Shown piece after piece: positions 49,700 to 62,860 of a stretch of 64,000 nt of DNA. The notes beneath the pieces were generated by a model, which was not told the DNA's origin, did no database searches, and saw only the letters and a program-made list of their open reading frames with translations. Every line of letters starts with the position of its first letter. The stretch's first letter is position 1. Both the position numbers and the translations under genes were made by a program. The stretch spans positions 19,318,484 through 19,382,483 of the forward strand of contig NC_061864.1 in the NCBI RefSeq assembly GCF_907164915.1. Direction: 5' to 3'. The DNA is from Impatiens glandulifera (taxonomy: Eukaryota > Streptophyta > Magnoliopsida > Ericales > Balsaminaceae).

Positions 49700-50405
49700 G
49701 GAGATAAAAATAAAAAAATCGTTTATATCTTCCGAAGAAGAAACACAAGTTAATGATGGTTCTATCTTCCGAAGAAGAAACACAAAGGAAATGATGGTCC
49801 TCTTTACACGAGGAGTCAAGATGATCTTGTTGGGATCTTCCTGAGAATAAACTAGGGAAGGAAATGATAGTCCACGTTCCGAGTAGTCAAGAAGATTTAC
49901 ATTTTGTTGGTATCCAAAGAAGAATCACAGATAGGAAAAAATGATAGTCAGCATAATGTGAGTAGTCTGAGAAGAAGCACAAATGATAAGCAACACTAGA
50001 AAGAAATGATAAACCAAGTTAGGCAAGCACGTTACACGAGCAGTCAAGAAGAACTTGTTGATACACCTTCCCTAGAAGAAACACATTCGAAGGAAATTAT
50101 AGTCTTTGTGTTACTCGAGCGAACAGACAATAAGATTTTGCTCATATCCAGAGAAAAAACACACTGGAAGTAAAAGATAGTCGACTTTACTCGAGCAGAC
50201 AAGAAGATTTTGTTGGTATCCAAATAAGAAACACACTAGAAGGAAAAGATACTTCTCATTCCACGAGCAATCAAGAAGATTTTGCTTGTATCAGGATAAG
50301 AAACACATTGGAAGGAAATGATAGTTCTAGTTGCGCGAGCAGTCAATAAGATTTTGCTCGAATTCGGAAAACAAACACATTGGAAGAAAATGATAACCAC
50401 ACGCA
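49700..50405. repeat. Degenerate minisatellite, period about 78 bp
   Basis: About eight to nine units share the order AGAAACACA...GGAAATGATAGT...CGAGCAGTCAAGAAGATTTT...TTGGTATC. Units vary by substitutions and small indels and lie between the eEF1B and UBA-protein genes. No continuous frame runs through it. Confidence 0.65.
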
Positions 50406-50676
50406 CCTTAATGCAGATTCCGTATGTTCAGTTTGAAGCCCATCAAATGGCCTATAACCATACGTATCATCGCAATTGTATAGGCGCGAACTAACCTGAC
50501 TCGGCTTCAGAAATAAAATAAAAAAGTGTTTCCAAACAGAACTATAAAATCAAGATTAATGAGGATTACCATTTGCAACAATCAATAAGGAAAAAAGAAA
50601 GGGCAATAAAACCTGTGATTTTCAAAACAGATATTTTTCCCATTTTATTCAATAGACGGACTCTCACAAACAAAGT

Positions 50677-52398
50677 TTACCTTTTACAAGGTGAAGAAGA
50701 AACAAACTGTCTGGGTATACTAAAGAGATCCATCTCCTCGAAAGGAGATGACCACTCTCGCGAACCCCCAGCCGATCCCATTTCTGCACCAACAACAATA
50801 TTTCCACGACCCAAACCTGGCCTCGTCGCAAACCGACTGCCCAACCCTGGCGCAGGTTGCTCATACAAATCATACCCAGAAGAAGAATTGTTATTATTAT
50901 TACCATTATGACTCTGCCACATCCCACCAACGCCGCCAACACCACCACCCGAAAACTTTGACCTAGTCGAGTTCTGATCCAAACTCCAGTCTATATTATT
51001 ATAATCAAGATCGAACATTGAACCGCAAGCATTCCAGTCAACTGGAGGAGAAGATCCGGAAGAAGCTTTTGAGCTCGATCTACAAAAAAGACCGAGAGAT
51101 GAAGCAGCTGCCAGCAATGGAGATGTACTGATCCGATTCCACGAGCCACCGTTTCGTGGATCAGCCGACATTAATGACTGATGCTGTTGTTGATATTGGA
51201 GATGATGGTTATACATCTGATTATACCCTTGATCGCCATGATTCAGGCTTCTTGCATTCATCTTCGTCTCGTTTTGGAGCCAGTTGGAAGAATAGTTTAT
51301 ATTGGGATTTAAAACCTGCTTCAAATTGCTTGCTTGAGGGGGACGTTGCATAACCACAACAGGTTCTTTTATCGATCCAAGCTTAATGTTGTTCAGTTCC
51401 GTTTCAGATTTCAAAACGGTTGGAGTCGTCGTGGATTTCATGATCACTCTTTCTGATTTGGGCTGGACAAAAGTTTTGTTTCCTAAATCAGTAGATTTGG
51501 TATAGTTGAAATCTTTTTCCTCTCTTCTGGGTTGTGTGTCGTTTGATAAACTAGGTTGCCTCTGTTGAGCTGTTGTCTGATTTGGCGGAGGAACAACGGT
51601 TGTGGTAGGTTGAGGCGAGTCTCGTTTTTGTACTTTCAACGTTTCAGCAGCTTTATCGAGATCACCTTCACAGGCGACAACTGCTCTTTCAACTTCTTGC
51701 TTTGAGCAGTTATACTTGCCACCCATAGTGGCGATTCGAGCTAGCTCTTCCGATATGTCGATCTTCAAGTTACTACGATCGGGGTTATTCTGAACGTGCT
51801 TATTATCTGATTCTTCAACAGCTTCCAACAGCCATGCTACTGATTCTTCTATTTTACCTTCATTCAAAATTAGAGACATTGTTGCCTTCTCTGAGGAAAA
51901 CCCCATCGCAACTAGCTGTTGCGATAGAGCATCCAGCTTTCTGGACATGAGGAAGCCACTGCAACGCTCGTGCAGCTCCTGTGCTCGTTTCTCTTTTTGA
52001 CGTTGATGTTTCTTTTCGTTCTTTTGACGAATCTTTTCCCTCTTGTCATTATCAGCACCTGGTATCAAGTCTTGATGGGCAGCTGGATGGGCTGCTTTCT
52101 CTTTATTAGTATCTTCAGATTCACCAGACCAACTGTCATTATTTGAAACCGAATCGTACTCCTGGCCAGTTACGACCACATTCACAGTTTGATCATCTGT
52201 TTCATCAAGGTCATGAAATCGACCATTTGAATTGGCATTCGAAGCTAATGCTCTATTATCAAGGGTATCAAACTTCCCTAAAAGAGGACTGTATCCATTA
52301 GCATGTTCATTTACAACATTCGCAATTCCAGAAGTTTTGGAATTACTCTTTTGCAACTCCTTGCCAGCCTTCTTTGACTTAGACCTTGTTGGAGACAT
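50677..52398 (-). CDS. UBA-domain protein, 573 aa
   Basis: One uninterrupted coding exon. I start at MSPTRSKSKK (ATG at 52398) because the 46 codons upstream lie in what looks like a 5' UTR intron (acceptor at 52423, donor GTCAGT at 52932). Residues 116-145 are a basic, Lys/Arg/Gln/Glu-rich helix. A UBA domain follows (about 154-193, with LVAMGF and IEESVAWLLEA), then a second UBA-like three-helix segment (about 215-256, IATMGGKY...VACEGDLDKAAETL). The C-terminal half is Asn/Ser/Gln-rich and disordered. This architecture fits the plant UBA/TS-N (EF1B-annotated) family. UBA domains bind ubiquitin, but its actual role is not known to me. Confidence 0.88.
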   Translation of the reverse strand: MSPTRSKSKKAGKELQKSNSKTSGIANVVNEHANGYSPLLGKFDTLDNRALASNANSNGRFHDLDETDDQTVNVVVTGQEYDSVSNNDSWSGESEDTNKEKAAHPAAHQDLIPGADNDKREKIRQKNEKKHQRQKEKRAQELHERCSGFLMSRKLDALSQQLVAMGFSSEKATMSLILNEGKIEESVAWLLEAVEESDNKHVQNNPDRSNLKIDISEELARIATMGGKYNCSKQEVERAVVACEGDLDKAAETLKVQKRDSPQPTTTVVPPPNQTTAQQRQPSLSNDTQPRREEKDFNYTKSTDLGNKTFVQPKSERVIMKSTTTPTVLKSETELNNIKLGSIKEPVVVMQRPPQASNLKQVLNPNINYSSNWLQNETKMNARSLNHGDQGYNQMYNHHLQYQQQHQSLMSADPRNGGSWNRISTSPLLAAASSLGLFCRSSSKASSGSSPPVDWNACGSMFDLDYNNIDWSLDQNSTRSKFSGGGVGGVGGMWQSHNGNNNNNSSSGYDLYEQPAPGLGSRFATRPGLGRGNIVVGAEMGSAGGSREWSSPFEEMDLFSIPRQFVSSSPCKR

Positions 52399-52422
52399 TC
52401 TCTTTAAACCAAATAGATTTAC

Positions 52423-52932
52423 CTGCAATATCGAATTCCACGATTCAGAACAAAAAAAATGAAAACAAATCTGAAACACAGCAGACAATCGAATATCATA
52501 ATCATCGTTCGTGACCTGTAGATAATACTTGGCCATTTAAAAGAAGAAGAAAAACAAACAAACGCACAATTCATCTTCGTAAACATTTGCACATCGTAAT
52601 GAAATCAAAACACGGAAATCATAAACAAAACCTAAAGATCTCTAACGCATGCTTGTTTATCCATATCATCGAACCTCAGATTCACTCATATTTCTCTCAG
52701 ATCGTATAAACCGAATCTAGATAATTAACAGCATCGATTTATAATCTAAACAAAGAAATCCTTGAACAAAATAACGTAATCAATCCGTTTCAACATAAGG
52801 AAACATATAAACCTAACAAATTCAATCTCCTCTCCGGAAATCATCCACATCGAACAGTCAGAGAAATGAATGATCAAATTGAAAATAGAAAAGCGAATAG
52901 AATGAGAGACGGAGAAAAGGAAAGAAACTGAC
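52423..52932 (-). other. 5' UTR intron of the UBA-protein gene
   Basis: On the minus strand, GTCAGT (donor, at 52932) and ATTGCAG (acceptor, at 52423) bound 510 bp. The upstream exon would begin near 53030 in a GA/CT-rich leader. Confidence 0.5.
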
Positions 52933-53078
52933 CGATGACAGAGAATCGATTCAAACTTCAGATAGAGATTCCGCTTCCCGGAGAAAACAATTGGTCAGAA
53001 TTGATGAAGAAGACGAGAGAGAGGTAAGGAAATGGAGAGAGAAATGGTAAATTTGCGAGGCTCAAACTGATTCAATGT

Positions 53079-53090
53079 CATTAGGGTTTT
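53079..53090 (-). promoter_or_regulatory. Telo-box upstream of UBA-protein gene
   Basis: AAAACCCTAATG on the minus strand, just upstream of the leader; a common element in promoters of growth-related plant genes. Confidence 0.4.
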
Positions 53091-55329
53091 TCCACACATG
53101 GAAAACCAAAATTAAAATTAAGATCTCAATTTTTTTCTTTTCAAAAAAAACTTTATAAAAGTAAAAATAAATAAAATATATATATATTTAATTAAGGAGC
53201 ATGACCAATGGTCCCATTTTAACTCAAAACGTTTTTGATTCGTATGAAATCGAACTCTTGACATTTTAGTTTTTTAAGTCGATTCAACTCAAAACGTTTT
53301 TATATGGAATCGAACTTGTGTCTTTTAGTGTTTTAAGCCGACTTTTACGAATGGACTACTTTAGTGAATTAATAAAAAATTGATTTATAATATTAAAAAA
53401 TAAATCAAGATCAAACAAGGCTTTATTAGAAGATTTAAATAATTTAAAAAGCGTGATTAATCAAAAAAAAAAAAGAAGGCAAATTTATAAACGCATGCTC
53501 TCTCTCTACACTCTCTCTCATCCATGTGGTCGGTTTGTGGATGGCAGCCCATATATACGTGTCCCTTAAGCTGATTATAATCAGACCGACTTTAAAATAA
53601 TAAATTGGTCCTTTAAATATTTATGTAAGGATAAATTAACCTATAAACTTTTTTCAATTTGTAAAATGTGTATGATAATATTAATATTATTGTTCAATTT
53701 GAGACTTTGACTTTTTCTTTTACAATAAATATGTCCGGATTAATGTGCAAGAATTTTAAATGTATTTGTATTGTCGGTTCTATCTCAAATAGTGCATTTA
53801 ACTATGTGCCAATATGTCTTGAAAATTAGTATGTATTTAATGAGATTCCAACTTAAAAATATATTTTAGTTCCATTTTAAACAATTTTATACATATTTTA
53901 GATGGTTATATATATATTGGCCTAACTATTAGGGATTCCTTGGCTATATTAGAATTTGGAATTCTTTTTCAAACATTCCAATTTGGGGGTTATGTATATA
54001 AAAAAAAAAAATTGTCTTTAACTGTTTTAAACGCAGTTGATTACTGAATTTTAAAAAATTGAGAGTAAAATTTCTTTATTAATTGAAATTCAATAATTAA
54101 ATTAGTGGCATTGATATTTTATTTATTTATAAATGTCACGTAAATAATAAGTTAATTGTGTTTGAAATCATTAAAACATAATCTCGATTAGTATATTTTA
54201 ACATTTAAGGAATCACAAATTTTGAAGTTCGAAAGATGTCTAAAATCTAAATTAACCCCAATAATAGTTCTAATTCGACAATTCAGCCTATATTTTATTT
54301 TTATTTTATAAAATAAAGTCGTTTAAATCCATTTTCCATATACAAATTAACCTATTAAATAACTTACATCTAAATTGGATGATTTTGAAACACCCCTCAT
54401 TAAGAGACATGGTTCATTTTACACCAAAAGTCAACTATATCCATATCTTCTATGTAAATGAATAACAAAGTTAAATTGGATTTGTTTCCTAAATTTTTAG
54501 TTTTAAATATTTAATATTTATGAAGAGACAAATACATTTCATTTTCAATTTAAGGTATTGTTAATGAGAAATACTTAAACTTACTAAATTAATTGTTTTC
54601 TAAAATGATATATTGATAAGTTAACTAAGAATCAATATTATCATTTAACTATTCTAATAGGTACTCAGTATTATGTGACCAGGTTTAAGCTGTGATTTTT
54701 GTTGACTAGATAATTTATTAGTAGGTAAATGATTTATTTAATGATGAGACCAAAATTAGTCAATTGTTTCATTTTAGTACTAAATCAGTACTATCAGTAT
54801 GTTAATTAATTTGATTTTGATGCATCAACTTCTACTTCTATTTATATATATAGTTTCTAAATAAAGGATTCAATTTATTAATTACAAGTGTGAATAATTT
54901 ACCATCGTTAATAAAAAGGTCGATAGATTGTTAATTGGTCCGATTTTTGAGTTATTTAAGTTATTAAGATTAAGTTTTTCGAAAAATTAGTCAATTTTAA
55001 AATTAAACTGAATTCTATTATTTTTTAAATTTATTGTCAAATAATTTTGAATTCGAATTATTCGAATTTAAACCAAGATTTACAGGATCTAGTAGCAGAT
55101 GGGTCATGACTGACCTAAATTTAATTTAGTATATATTATTTAATTTATAATATAATATATAATTAAAATAAATAATAAAAAATAAATTCAATTTTTAGGT
55201 TTTTGAATTGGAACCAACTCAAAAATTAAATCATATTTAAATTTGTTTAAAATTCGATTAAAAACCAAAAATAAAATTCGAATTCAGTTAAAACTGAATA
55301 TTAAACATCTCAATATTGGTATGTTAACC

Positions 55330-55377
<48 letters not shown>

Positions 55378-55635
55378 GAAATTATGTTTGCATATGCTAC
55401 TCCAAACACTATGATATATATTAAAGTTCATTGTCTTGAATGTTAACACAATTCAACATAAGTTAAAATTTAAATCAAGTCGGATTCGGGTTAACAAGTT
55501 GACAGGTTGAGTAATATTAACATGAACTTGACTTATTTAGTTATTCGTGTCAAAATCTCTAACCTAAATTTGATATATTTATTTATAATTAATGTGAACT
55601 CGATACAAACAATTGACATGACTTAACTCATTTTA

Positions 55636-55699
<64 letters not shown>

Positions 55700-56205
55700 A
55701 ATAATGCTTAATTTGAATTTTCTTAGTTTGTCAGATCAAAAATTGTGGTTAATTTGAATATATATGTGAGAGTAAATTGATATTTGGGTTGGATCGTGGG
55801 TTGACATCCATAAATTTGAAACGATTAAAAATAAAATTAAAAATGTTATATGTATGTTTCGAACTTTTGACCTAACAAAATAAGTACAACCTTTAACCAA
55901 TTAAACTAATAAGACTTTCTATTATGATCAACACCAAATTTGATGGACGTGCGATATTCCTAACAATATAAGTTTAATTTTTAAACAAATTAATCTATAT
56001 ATATATATATAATAATGTTTAATTTGAATTTATTTAGTTTGTCGGGTTGAGAGTTTTGGTTAATTTGGATATATATGTGAAAGTAAGTAAATACTTGAAT
56101 CGAATTATGGGTTGACCCGCCCATAAACTTTAAATGGTTAAAAATAAAATTAAAAATGTTATATGTATATTTCGAACTTAAAACCTAACAAAAACAAGTA
56201 CAATT
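53091..56205. other. AT-rich intergenic region with TA microsatellites
   Basis: No gene. Contains AT runs at 55332-55373 and 55635-55700. A segment at about 55690-55880 recurs imperfectly at 56008-56170 (TAATGTTTAATTTGAATTT..., ATGTTATATGTAT.TTTCGAACTT), a direct repeat of roughly 170 bp. Confidence 0.5.
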
Positions 56206-58320
56206 TTTTATCCAAGTGTGATTAGGGTGTGGTTTTCCGAGTGATAATAGGTCGGTAACAAATTAGAGTGGTTAAAAAATATGAATCAAATATTTGATTG
56301 ACCAAAGTGTGAGGTCATTAGGTTAAATGTCGATTGAGATTGGTGGTTTATTTTCCTAATGATAAGAGACGTGTGAAAGTGTGATTGTGATGTGATTTTC
56401 GAGGGATAAGAGGTCGGTAACAAAAGATCGTGAGGTCACAAAATTTGAGGTCGATTGAGATTGGTGGTTGTTTTTTTCAAGGATAAGAGGCATGTGAAAT
56501 TGTAATTGAGATCGGTAGTTGGTTTTCTAGGGAATGAGAGGCGTTTGAAAATATGATTGAGATTGGTGATTGGTTTGTCAAGTGATAAGAAGTGTGTGAA
56601 AATATGATTGGAATTGGTGATTGGTTTACCAAGGGATAAGAGAGGTTTGAAAGTGTGATTGAGATTGATTTTTGGTTTATCGAATGATAAGAGACTTGTG
56701 AATGTGTGATTGAGATGTGGTTTGTCAAAGGATAAGAAACCGATAATAAATGATCATGAGGTGACGAGATTAGAAGTTGATTGAGATTGGTGGTTGGTTT
56801 GTCGAGGGATAAAAGGTTTGTTTTAAGTGTGATTGAGATTGATGATTGAATTGTCGAGGAATAAGAGGTGTATGAAGTGTGATTTGGATTCCTTGTTAGT
56901 TTTCCGAGGGATAAGGGGCCGATAACATTAGGATTAGTGATTAGTTTACCAAGGGATATCGATAACAAAGATCGTAAAGTCACGAGATTAGAGGTTGATT
57001 GAGATTGGTGGTTGGTAGTTGGTTTGCCAAGAGATTAGAGACGTGTAATAGTGAAAGTATGAGGTTACGAGATGAGAGGTCGAATTGGATTGGTAGTTGG
57101 TTTACCAATGAATAAGAGGCATGTAACATTAGAATTTGTGCTTATTTTGTCGAGAGATAAGAAGTTGATTCAAGTCGGTGGTTGATTTGCCAAGGGATAG
57201 GAGAAACGTGTGAAAGTGTGATTGAGATTAATGGTTGGTGGTTGGTTTGTTGAGAGATAATAGCCGTGTGAAAGTGTGATGTCACGAGATGGAGAGGTTC
57301 ATTGAGATTAGTGGTTGGTTTGGCCAGAGATAAAAGGCGTATAAAAGTAATAAGGTCACGAGATGAGAGGTCAATTGGAATTGGTGGTTGGTTTGCCGAA
57401 GGATAAGAGACCAGTAACAAAGGATTGTAAGGTCATGAGATTAGAGGTCAATTGTGATCGGTAGTTGATTTGTCGAGGTATTAGAATAATGTGAAAGTAT
57501 GAGGTCACGAGTCGAGTGGTCGATGAGATTAGTGGCTGGTTTGCCAAGGGATAAAAGGCCGATAACATTGAGATTGATAGTTAGTTTGTTGAAGGATAAG
57601 AGACCGGAAATAAAGGATCGTAAGATTATGAGATTAGAGGCCGATTGTGATTGGTGGTTAATAATGTGAATGAGATGTTGATTGACCGAAGTGTGAGGTC
57701 ACAATATAAGAGATCAATTGTGATTGGTGGTTGATTTTCCAAGGGATAAGAGGCGTCTGAAAGTGTGAGGTCACGAAATGAAGAGGTCAATTGAGATTTT
57801 GATAGTTGGTTTGGTGAGGGATAAGAGACGTGTGAAAATATGTGAGGTCATAATATTAGTAATGAGAGTTGTCCATTAAGAAAAATAGTATTGGTGGTTA
57901 AATGTGTGACTGAGATGGTTGGTTGACCGAAGTGTGAAAGTGAGGTCACAAGATGAAAATGTCAATTGGATTGGTGGTTGATTTGCTGAAGTGAGGGTAA
58001 AGAGGTTGCAGTGATAATATGAGATGGTTGATTTATAAAATACTCGAAGTGAGGTCACTAAATTAGTACTGAGATGTTCATTGGAGAACAAAAATATTGA
58101 TGTTAAATATATAAATGAATTTATTGGTTTAACAAAGAAGTTAGGATAAAGAGGTTAGTAATATGATGAGATTGTCGGTTTGCCAAAAATGATGGTAAAA
58201 GATGTTGGTACTCTTGAGATGGTTGAGTGCAGAAGTGAGATCACAAGATTAGTAATATAAAAAGTTTATTAGGTAAGAAAAGATATTGTTGGTTAACCAG
58301 GAAATGAGAGTAAGAACTAA
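56206..58320. repeat. Minisatellite with about 51-bp period
   Basis: Roughly forty degenerate units built on GATTGAGATTGGTGGTTGGTTTGCCAAGGGATAAGAG and GTGTGAAAGTGTGA. Since 51 is a multiple of three, parts stay open in the minus strand: 56477-56983 reads repeats of 17 residues such as ISIIFSNASHSLENQLP. Units drift towards the right end, where spacing becomes irregular. No known protein matches; I treat it as non-coding repeat DNA. Confidence 0.65.
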
Positions 58321-59600
58321 GAAGTCGAAAAGGAAGAGGTCAGTGCTGATGAAAAAAAAAAGTTAAATGAATGTATTCTTATCAATAACAAAAACAACGA
58401 TGAATGAAAGGAAGAAGGCGATCACTAGGCCGTCCCAACCATTGAAGCACCATCATGTTCAAACCATAGATGTTGACGACGAATAGGATAATGAAGACAA
58501 TCAAAACGATGATGACGATGATTACAAATATGTAAGTATTATTTATTTCAACTTTGTAAATGTGATTTTTATTTTACTTTGCAAGGCGATTATGTTAGTT
58601 TAACTAATGTAATTCATATCACATATTTATATTTCATATTAAAATTACATCAATAAAAAAACAATAAAATTGAAGCACAAATCAACTTACAAGTTAAGAA
58701 AAGAAACAAGTGACTATACACTTACCCCAATAACTACACGACTCAGATAGTTAAGGATGACTCAGATAGTTAAGGATGACTCGCCGACTCTACAATGGGT
58801 AGCGACGTTGCAAGATCTGAGAAGGAGTGAGGGAGTGCAAGTCAGACGACATGTTAATTCCGAAAAGAGAAAGGAAGATTTCGACTTTTGTGACAGCTAG
58901 CTGAAAGTTAGAGCAGAAAGATGAATAATCAAGTAGAAACAAGTTAATCACTTCAAATTTTGTTGATTAAAAATGAATAAGTGGTTAGAAAAGGGCAAAC
59001 ACAAAATTTAAAAAAAAAAAATGTAAACAGATTTAAGGTCTACTATTATGGGTCATTTGAATTATCATATTTTGACATTTTAACATGTTTATTAATCTTG
59101 ATATTTAGGATCAAATATTGTAAACTCGGTGGAGTTCGAACCATATATATTATCATATTTGAAAGGATTAATTATATATATATAATAGTCATATTTAAAA
59201 CATTATTTTATTTAACAGAGAACATAGCATTGAATGTATGTAACATTATATAATAAAATGATCTTATTTCAAAAAACTTTATGATTATTTGACTTTTGTT
59301 TGTTGAGATTTAATAATATATTATGATTATTTAAGAATGATAAAGATTTTTTTTTTTTTTTTATCTAGTGAGCAGTTTAAAGGTAAAAAATTACAAAATA
59401 TCACATATTTGATTCTCAATTAAAACATCTTCGATAAAATAAATAAATAATTTTAAAGACTGTACCAATATCCTCTTTATTATATAATGAAGCATATGGA
59501 AAATGCCAAGTGTATCGGGTGTTAAACTGCGGTGAACAGAGACTTAGAGGGCAGTCAAAGGAAGTTTGGTGATGGACGTAAGTCAAGATAACTGCAACAC
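58321..59600. other. Spacer before the TGA gene
   Basis: A short coding-like piece (58400-58530, ending in a run of Asp before GTAAGT) might be an exon fragment of an unknown gene. A 19-bp tandem duplication (ACTCAGATAGTTAAGGATG) lies at 58741-58779. Otherwise AT-rich with nothing recognised. Confidence 0.35.
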
Positions 59601-59614
59601 TATTATACCCTAAA

Positions 59615-59960
59615 ATGAAAGAAAGCAAGACTCAAAAAGTCAAAATTGGCGACCAACTTCATCAAAATCTCCATACTATTCTTCTTCTTCTTCTTCTTCT
59701 CCGATCATCCTTCCTTTCATCTTCTTCCAGAATATTCCGAGTTCATCATCATACTGCTGCTGCTGCTGCTGCTGACCTCCTTCTTACCTATCATCTACAT
59801 TGTTCAACCTTCGCCTCCCGTTTCACCCCCTTCCTCATCTCTCCTCCGGTAATTTCTCTTCTCAAACCAACCCATCATTTCATCTTTTCAGATCAATCTA
59901 AATTCGCGATTCTCACTTCAGTGCCCTTTTCAAGGAGGCTAATCACATTGTTCAGTCAAG
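59615..59960 (+). promoter_or_regulatory. 5' leader of the TGA bZIP gene
   Basis: CT-rich leader with CTT (59681-59702) and CTG (59754-59775) triplet runs, directly before the bZIP ATG. The 117-aa frame through it is not in frame with the protein and is probably not translated. Confidence 0.5.
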
Positions 59961-60308
59961 ATGGCTGATATGACTGATTCATCTACTGATGGTGATACAG
60001 ATGAGAAGAATATGAGGGTGATCTCTCTCCCTAATCTCCTTATATTGTAGTTTTTGGTTTTGCTAAAGTTAAGTTGGTGAAAGTAGTACAGTTTTCTTAT
60101 TATCATGTTTATATTGGATTGCAGTTTCAAAGTGATCAATCTCTAGCTGAGCTTGGTGATAGACCGAGGGATCAGAAGGTAAACCATTGCTTTAATTCTT
60201 TTCGATGTGTTCCATTTTAGTTTGTTGTATTAATCTTCTCCATTGCAGTCACTTCGTAGGCTAGCACAAAATCGCGAAGCTGCCAGAAAGAGTCGATTGA
60301 GGAAGAAG
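59961..60308 (+). CDS. TGA-type bZIP transcription factor, 5' exons only
   Basis: Three short coding exons join in frame: 59961-60017 (MADMTDSSTDGDTDEKNMR), 60125-60178 (FQSDQSLAELGDRPRDQK) and 60249-60308 (SLRRLAQNREAARKSRLRKK), each with GT-AG borders. The last is the bZIP basic region with the invariant N-x7-R spacing and is near-identical to clade II TGA factors (TGA2/5/6), nuclear partners of NPR1 that bind TGACG motifs in salicylate and detoxification responses. The next exon, expected to start AYVQQLENSR, and the DOG1 domain are not found in the remaining 3.7 kb. Either the third intron is unusually long or the gene is broken. Confidence 0.82.
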
Positions 60309-62860
60309 GTATTAATTTAATTTCTTCTCATGTGGATTATGTTTTGATTATTTAAAAGATTCTGTTACATTCCTAGGTATCCCTGAATTTCATTAGAACT
60401 CTGATATTGTCATGTTTTAGTTCTTTGAACATTTGGGTGGTATGGATGATAAAAAACTATTTTGCAACACAAGTTTACGTGGAATATAACAGTTTGTTCT
60501 GAATTTGCATACGTGTTTTCTTTAAACTTAGTTTCATGATTTCTTCTCCTCGAGTATCATGGCAAGGATGCTATATATCCGGACATACTTAGGAAACAAA
60601 CAAGAAGGTTTAATATGCAATTTGTTATTTATGTCTTGGCTTTAAACTCTAACATAATCAGATGAAGCTTTCACATGGCATAATTTCAAAATCAATATGT
60701 TTAGCAATTACTAAGGTAGAATCTCATATCAAACAAAGTTAATGCGTCTAGTAATGCTATATGAGATGCTGAATTGGTTGTGGTTCACAAATTATATGAT
60801 TTTAAGAAGGTATTCTTTTTTCTTTTATGTGACATAAATGTCTTCCTTTTTTCCACTTTCACTTATCAAATCAACATTTTTTCTTAATAATTATCTATAT
60901 CTGTTTGCATTTATTATGATATCACTATGACTACTTTCTTGTTAAAAATAAGGCTTTTTTTGCTTGTTCAGTGTTATGAATAACTATTTTTACAAGTCTG
61001 TAAGGTCATCTGTGCCTAAATTAGGACAAATGGTTGTGTGACAAATAAGTAGACTTATGGTAGTTATAGTTAATAATTTGATACAATTTATATGATTTTA
61101 AGAAGGTACTATTTTTCTTTATATTTGACGTGACATAAATGTCTATGAGATGCTGAATTGATCGTGGTGTACAAATTATATGGTTTTAAGAAGGTAATCT
61201 TTTTTTTTAATGTGACATAAATGTCTTTTATTCCTCCACTCTTGCCTATCAAATCTACACTTTTTCTTATCAATTAACTGTATATATCTGACATTTATTA
61301 TGATCATTATAACTATTTCCTTGTTCAAAATAAGGGTGTTTTGCTTATTCAGCTTTACAATAACTATTTATAAACTCCAAGGGTAACATCTGTGTCACAT
61401 AAAATAGGAGAGAAATGTTTGTGTGTGAAGTAGATAGATTTATGGTGGTTCTAGATAATTAATTTGGTACTTCTGTGGAGCTTTAGGAACAACAAGGTTT
61501 GATTAATTCTTTCTCTGATTACTCCAAAATTATCTTTGGCCTTACAACATAAATTTCTCATCTTTTGCAAGTTTTCCGTGTCTGCAAGTATAATCAACCA
61601 TGTGACCGTATAAATTAATTTAATTTATATCTTGTTTGAATAATCATTTGAAAAAGTGAAGAATGAAACAAATTGAGAGAATTGTATTTAATAGACATTT
61701 CTACAATGTACTAGGAGCCTATATATAGGTAAGAAATTATTTATATATGGAAGACAATCTATCTAATGAATTGGTTTATATATGGAAGATATAAGACATA
61801 ATCTATCTCAAGAAATTGTTTATATATGGAAGACACAGACCTAGTATATACAATGAAATGATTTATATATGAGTGAGAAATTTGAGTTTGCCTTCAACTT
61901 TGCCAACAAATATGGGATGATCAAGAAAGAAGTATTGCTTTGTAATAGACTTTAGTCAACGAGTAGCATTGAATTAAGATTGCGAGGTTTAGCTAAGAGA
62001 GACGCACAAAATCCGCAGAAGCTTCAACTACGAAGTGCAAAAGGGCGCCAAACAAAATTAAGTTTGTGAAGCAACCGCTACGAGAGTTGAGCATCAAGTT
62101 GATTTCAACTTTTTTTGACTTAGGACTCTAAGATCTTTGAGTTTTTCTTTTTGTGATGTTTTCTTGATGTTTCCTCGTTAACTTATGCCAACTCATGTCA
62201 TCACTTGGGTTTGTAATGGTTTGATTTTCCCACATTTGACGTGACTTTCGCATTTAGTATGGATGGAAAAGAATCTCACTTTTTCAAAAAAGATTGCAAG
62301 GTGTAGATGCATATGTAAATTGAAGGCTAACAGCTATCTTTAGTATAATGTTTAGTGTAATGTGTACACGTGTATATAACTCGGTGCATGTACAACATTG
62401 ATGATACCTAGTTGAGTGACTATGAGATAAACTAGAACACATACTATAATGAGTAGGATCTTAAACAAGTGCCTTGAAATAGTAAAGAACAAATCTTCCT
62501 AAAATATGGCATGGTGAGCTATACGACAAAGATTATAGATAGTATCCAAACATTTATACTCTTCGATTATGTATTTTTTGCTGGATTATAATCTTATCTG
62601 TAAGATTAATCATTGGATAGAGACTAGCACCTTGTTTATTGCAAAGAGCTAACTGATTAGTAGTACAGTAATCTACTCATGCATTTGTTTGATTTGAACT
62701 AATATTTTGATACCTTATATATTATACAGAGTTGCATTTGTTTATATATTATATCCTATAAGGTAAATACATTTACTATTTTTTTCCTTCTAATCCTTAC
62801 ACTATTGAATTTTTTATTATATATTTAAAGTTTTAATACATGTTAATTTATTTACTGTTT
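60309..62860. other. Long third intron of the TGA gene with direct repeats
   Basis: No bZIP exon recognised. Segments 60763-61080 and 61144-61466 are imperfect direct repeats (GAGATGCTGAATTG, TTTTAAGAAGGTA, TGTGACATAAATGTCTT in each), with a third partial copy between. At 61690-61880 the word TTTATATATGGAAGA recurs three times in what looks like LTR-type debris. Confidence 0.5.

Noticed and set aside
52399..52536. 46-residue N-terminal extension of the UBA protein
   Set aside because: Falls in a predicted 5' UTR intron with good splice sites; the extension is hydrophobic and unlike the family start.
56206..58320. Repeat array as a CRISPR or centromeric satellite
   Set aside because: CRISPR arrays do not occur in plant nuclei and need identical repeats with unique spacers; units here are degenerate and contiguous. 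Period 51 is unlike typical plant centromere monomers.
59615..59968. 117-aa frame ahead of the TGA gene
   Set aside because: Not in frame with the bZIP protein, made of CT and CTG triplet runs, and best explained as 5' leader.
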